NCBI GenBank assembly: GCA_005790965.1
Contig: SXTL01000039.1
Coordinates: 1 to 8,270, forward strand
Direction of reading: 5' to 3'
DNA from: Burkholderiales bacterium
Lineage (GTDB): Bacteria > Pseudomonadota > Gammaproteobacteria > Burkholderiales > Thiobacillaceae
Length of the DNA stretch: 8,270 nt
The position numbers and the translations under genes were made by a program. A model generated the notes under the pieces. It was not told the DNA's origin and made no database searches. It was given only the letters and a program-made list of their open reading frames with translations. How positions within the stretch are numbered: position 1 is the stretch's first letter; each line of letters starts with the position of its first letter. Of this stretch, positions 7,138 through 8,270 are shown one piece after another.

Positions 7138-7751
7138 CGCGTATCAAGATTTGCGGCATCACCCGCGTCGAAGATGGTTTGGCCTGTGCCCATCTGGGTG
7201 CAGATGCCATCGGCCTGGTTTTTTATCCGCCCAGCCCGCGTGCCGTGAGCGTGCCGGCGGCGCAGGCAATTGTCGCCGCCTTGCCACCTTTTGTGACCAC
7301 GGTGGCCTTGTTTGTGAACCCGGAGAGCTCTGACGTGGAGACGGTTTTGCGAAGCGTACGCCCCGATCTGCTGCAATTTCACGGCCATGAGACGAACGCT
7401 TTTTGTCGGCAGTTCGGGGTGCGTTATCTGAAGGCGTTGCCGGTCCGGACTGGGGCGGGTTTGGTACAATCCGCGAGCCAATATCTCGATGCGGCAGGCC
7501 TGTTGCTAGATACCCCGACGGAGGCCTTTGGGGGCTGTGGTGAGGTTTTTGACTGGTCGTTGATTCCCCCGGTTCTGGCATCGCGTTGTGTGCTGGCGGG
7601 GGGGCTCAACGCGGCCAATGTTGCCGCCGCGATTGGTCAGGTGCGGCCGTGGGCGGTGGATGTGTCGAGCGGCGTAGAAAGCGCGAAAGGAATTAAGGCC
7701 GCAGACCAGATCGCGGCCTTTATCAAGGAAGTCAGAAATGCAGACTTATAA
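7134..7751 (+). CDS. trpF: N-(5'-phosphoribosyl)anthranilate isomerase
   Basis: TrpF performs the Amadori rearrangement of phosphoribosylanthranilate to CdRP in tryptophan synthesis. The 205-residue (beta/alpha)8 protein has KICGITR at 5-11 with the catalytic base Cys7, [10 protein letters not shown] at 30-39, VALFVN at 57-62, LLQFHGHE at 79-86, and the catalytic acid Asp126 in LLLDT. The phosphate-binding ends are GGLNAANV (156-163) and DVSSGVES (176-183). The loop usually written GGTGxxFDW (GGSG in E. coli) reads GGCGEVFDW, with Cys135 replacing the Thr/Ser. ATG at 7134 overlaps the truA stop by four bases, and the trpF 3' end overlaps trpB by 14 bases. It is a stand-alone TrpF, not fused to TrpC as in enterobacteria. 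The product looks complete and functional. Confidence 0.97.
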   Translation: MTRIKICGITRVEDGLACAHLGADAIGLVFYPPSPRAVSVPAAQAIVAALPPFVTTVALFVNPESSDVETVLRSVRPDLLQFHGHETNAFCRQFGVRYLKALPVRTGAGLVQSASQYLDAAGLLLDTPTEAFGGCGEVFDWSLIPPVLASRCVLAGGLNAANVAAAIGQVRPWAVDVSSGVESAKGIKAADQIAAFIKEVRNADL

Positions 7752-8270
7752 ACAGCCCGATGTGACGGGCCACTTTGGCCCCTACGGTGGCATCTACATG
7801 GCCGAAACGCTGATTCCGGCGGTCGATGAATTGCGGCGCGAATATGAACGCTTTCGCGACGACGCGGATTTCAAGGCCGAGTTTGCCTACGAATTAAAGC
7901 ATTATGTGGGTCGGCCTAGCCCGATCTATCACGCCAAACGGCTGTCTGATTCGCTGGGTGGGGCGCAGATTTTCCTGAAGCGCGAAGACCTTAATCATAC
8001 GGGCGCGCACAAGATCAACAACGCCATCGGTCAGGCCTTGCTGGCTAAACGGATGGGCAAGAAGCGGGTGATTGCCGAGACCGGCGCCGGCATGCATGGC
8101 GTGGCCACCGCTACGGTGGCGGCGCGTTTTGGCATGGAGTGCATCGTGTACATGGGCGCCGACGACATCCAGCGCCAGGCCCCCAATGTGTTTCGCATGA
8201 AGCTCCTGGGTGCGACCGTGGTGCCAGTGACCTCGGGTTCGCGCACCTTGAAGGATGCCTGCAACGAGGC
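7738..8270 (+). CDS. trpB: Tryptophan synthase beta subunit, 5' part only
   Basis: TrpB condenses indole with serine to tryptophan using pyridoxal phosphate and forms the alpha2-beta2 complex with TrpA. The first 177 residues are visible; the family is about 400, so the window cuts the gene. The start [23 protein letters not shown]... is typical. The PLP-binding Lys92 lies in GAHKINN and the catalytic Glu114 in AETGAG. The next conserved position, normally Gln (ETGAGQHGVA), is Met119 here, encoded by [28 protein letters not shown] and [14 protein letters not shown] confirm the classic TrpB1 type. AAGGA (7725-7729) lies eight bases before the ATG, within trpF. trpA would be expected downstream but is outside the window. 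Confidence 0.97.
   Translation, partial: MQTYKQPDVTGHFGPYGGIYMAETLIPAVDELRREYERFRDDADFKAEFAYELKHYVGRPSPIYHAKRLSDSLGGAQIFLKREDLNHTGAHKINNAIGQALLAKRMGKKRVIAETGAGMHGVATATVAARFGMECIVYMGADDIQRQAPNVFRMKLLGATVVPVTSGSRTLKDACNE

Noticed and set aside
8031..8264. Reverse-strand frame antisense to trpB
   Set aside because: It lies wholly within conserved TrpB coding sequence and has no recognisable product.

Overview
The window is a GC-rich stretch of a proteobacterial chromosome in which every recognisable gene lies on the + strand with almost no intergenic DNA. The order leuC - small lipoprotein (entericidin type) - leuD - leuB - asd - fimV-like - EcfT/CbiQ-like - truA - trpF - trpB is the conserved leu/asd/fimV/truA/trp neighbourhood of Beta- and Gammaproteobacteria. 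The entericidin-type gene between leuC and leuD, trpB directly after trpF, and betaproteobacterial-looking LeuD residues (for example [13 protein letters not shown]) favour a betaproteobacterium, possibly of the Nitrosomonadales type. This placement is inference from gene order and remembered family sequences, not from a search.

Layout. Positions 2-1351 hold leuC, the large subunit of isopropylmalate isomerase. It is complete from residue '[10 protein letters not shown]' onward, but the first visible codons contain two adjacent in-frame stops (TAG TAA at 20-25) exactly where the family has a Leu-Tyr pair. A 54-residue lipoprotein (1351-1515), leuD (1512-2150) and leuB (2161-3225) follow. asd (3244-4356) makes aspartate semialdehyde. 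A compact FimV-like protein (4370-5731) has a signal peptide, FimV core, LysM-like segment, coiled coil, one membrane segment and the short FimV C-terminal motif. Then come a solitary EcfT/CbiQ-like membrane protein (5744-6349), tRNA pseudouridine synthase truA (6334-7137), trpF (7134-7751) and the 5' part of trpB (7738 to the window end).

How they work together. LeuC and LeuD form the isomerase that converts 2-isopropylmalate to 3-isopropylmalate, and LeuB oxidises that product, so three leucine steps are encoded together. Asd supplies the branch to lysine, threonine, methionine and diaminopimelate. TrpF and TrpB are late tryptophan enzymes. FimV, the lipoprotein and the EcfT-like protein are envelope proteins embedded in the same gene string. 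Stop/start overlaps (leuC/lipoprotein 1 nt, lipoprotein/leuD 4 nt, ecfT/truA 16 nt, truA/trpF 4 nt, trpF/trpB 14 nt) suggest one or a few polycistronic transcripts with translational coupling. The largest gap between genes is 18 nt. No terminator, tRNA, rRNA, CRISPR array, insertion sequence or long repeat was seen.

Most of the window is ordinary core metabolism. The points most worth a second look are the broken 5' end of leuC, the very short FimV, the orphan EcfT-like gene and a Gln-to-Met change beside the catalytic glutamate of TrpB. I found nothing that I can support as a wholly new system.
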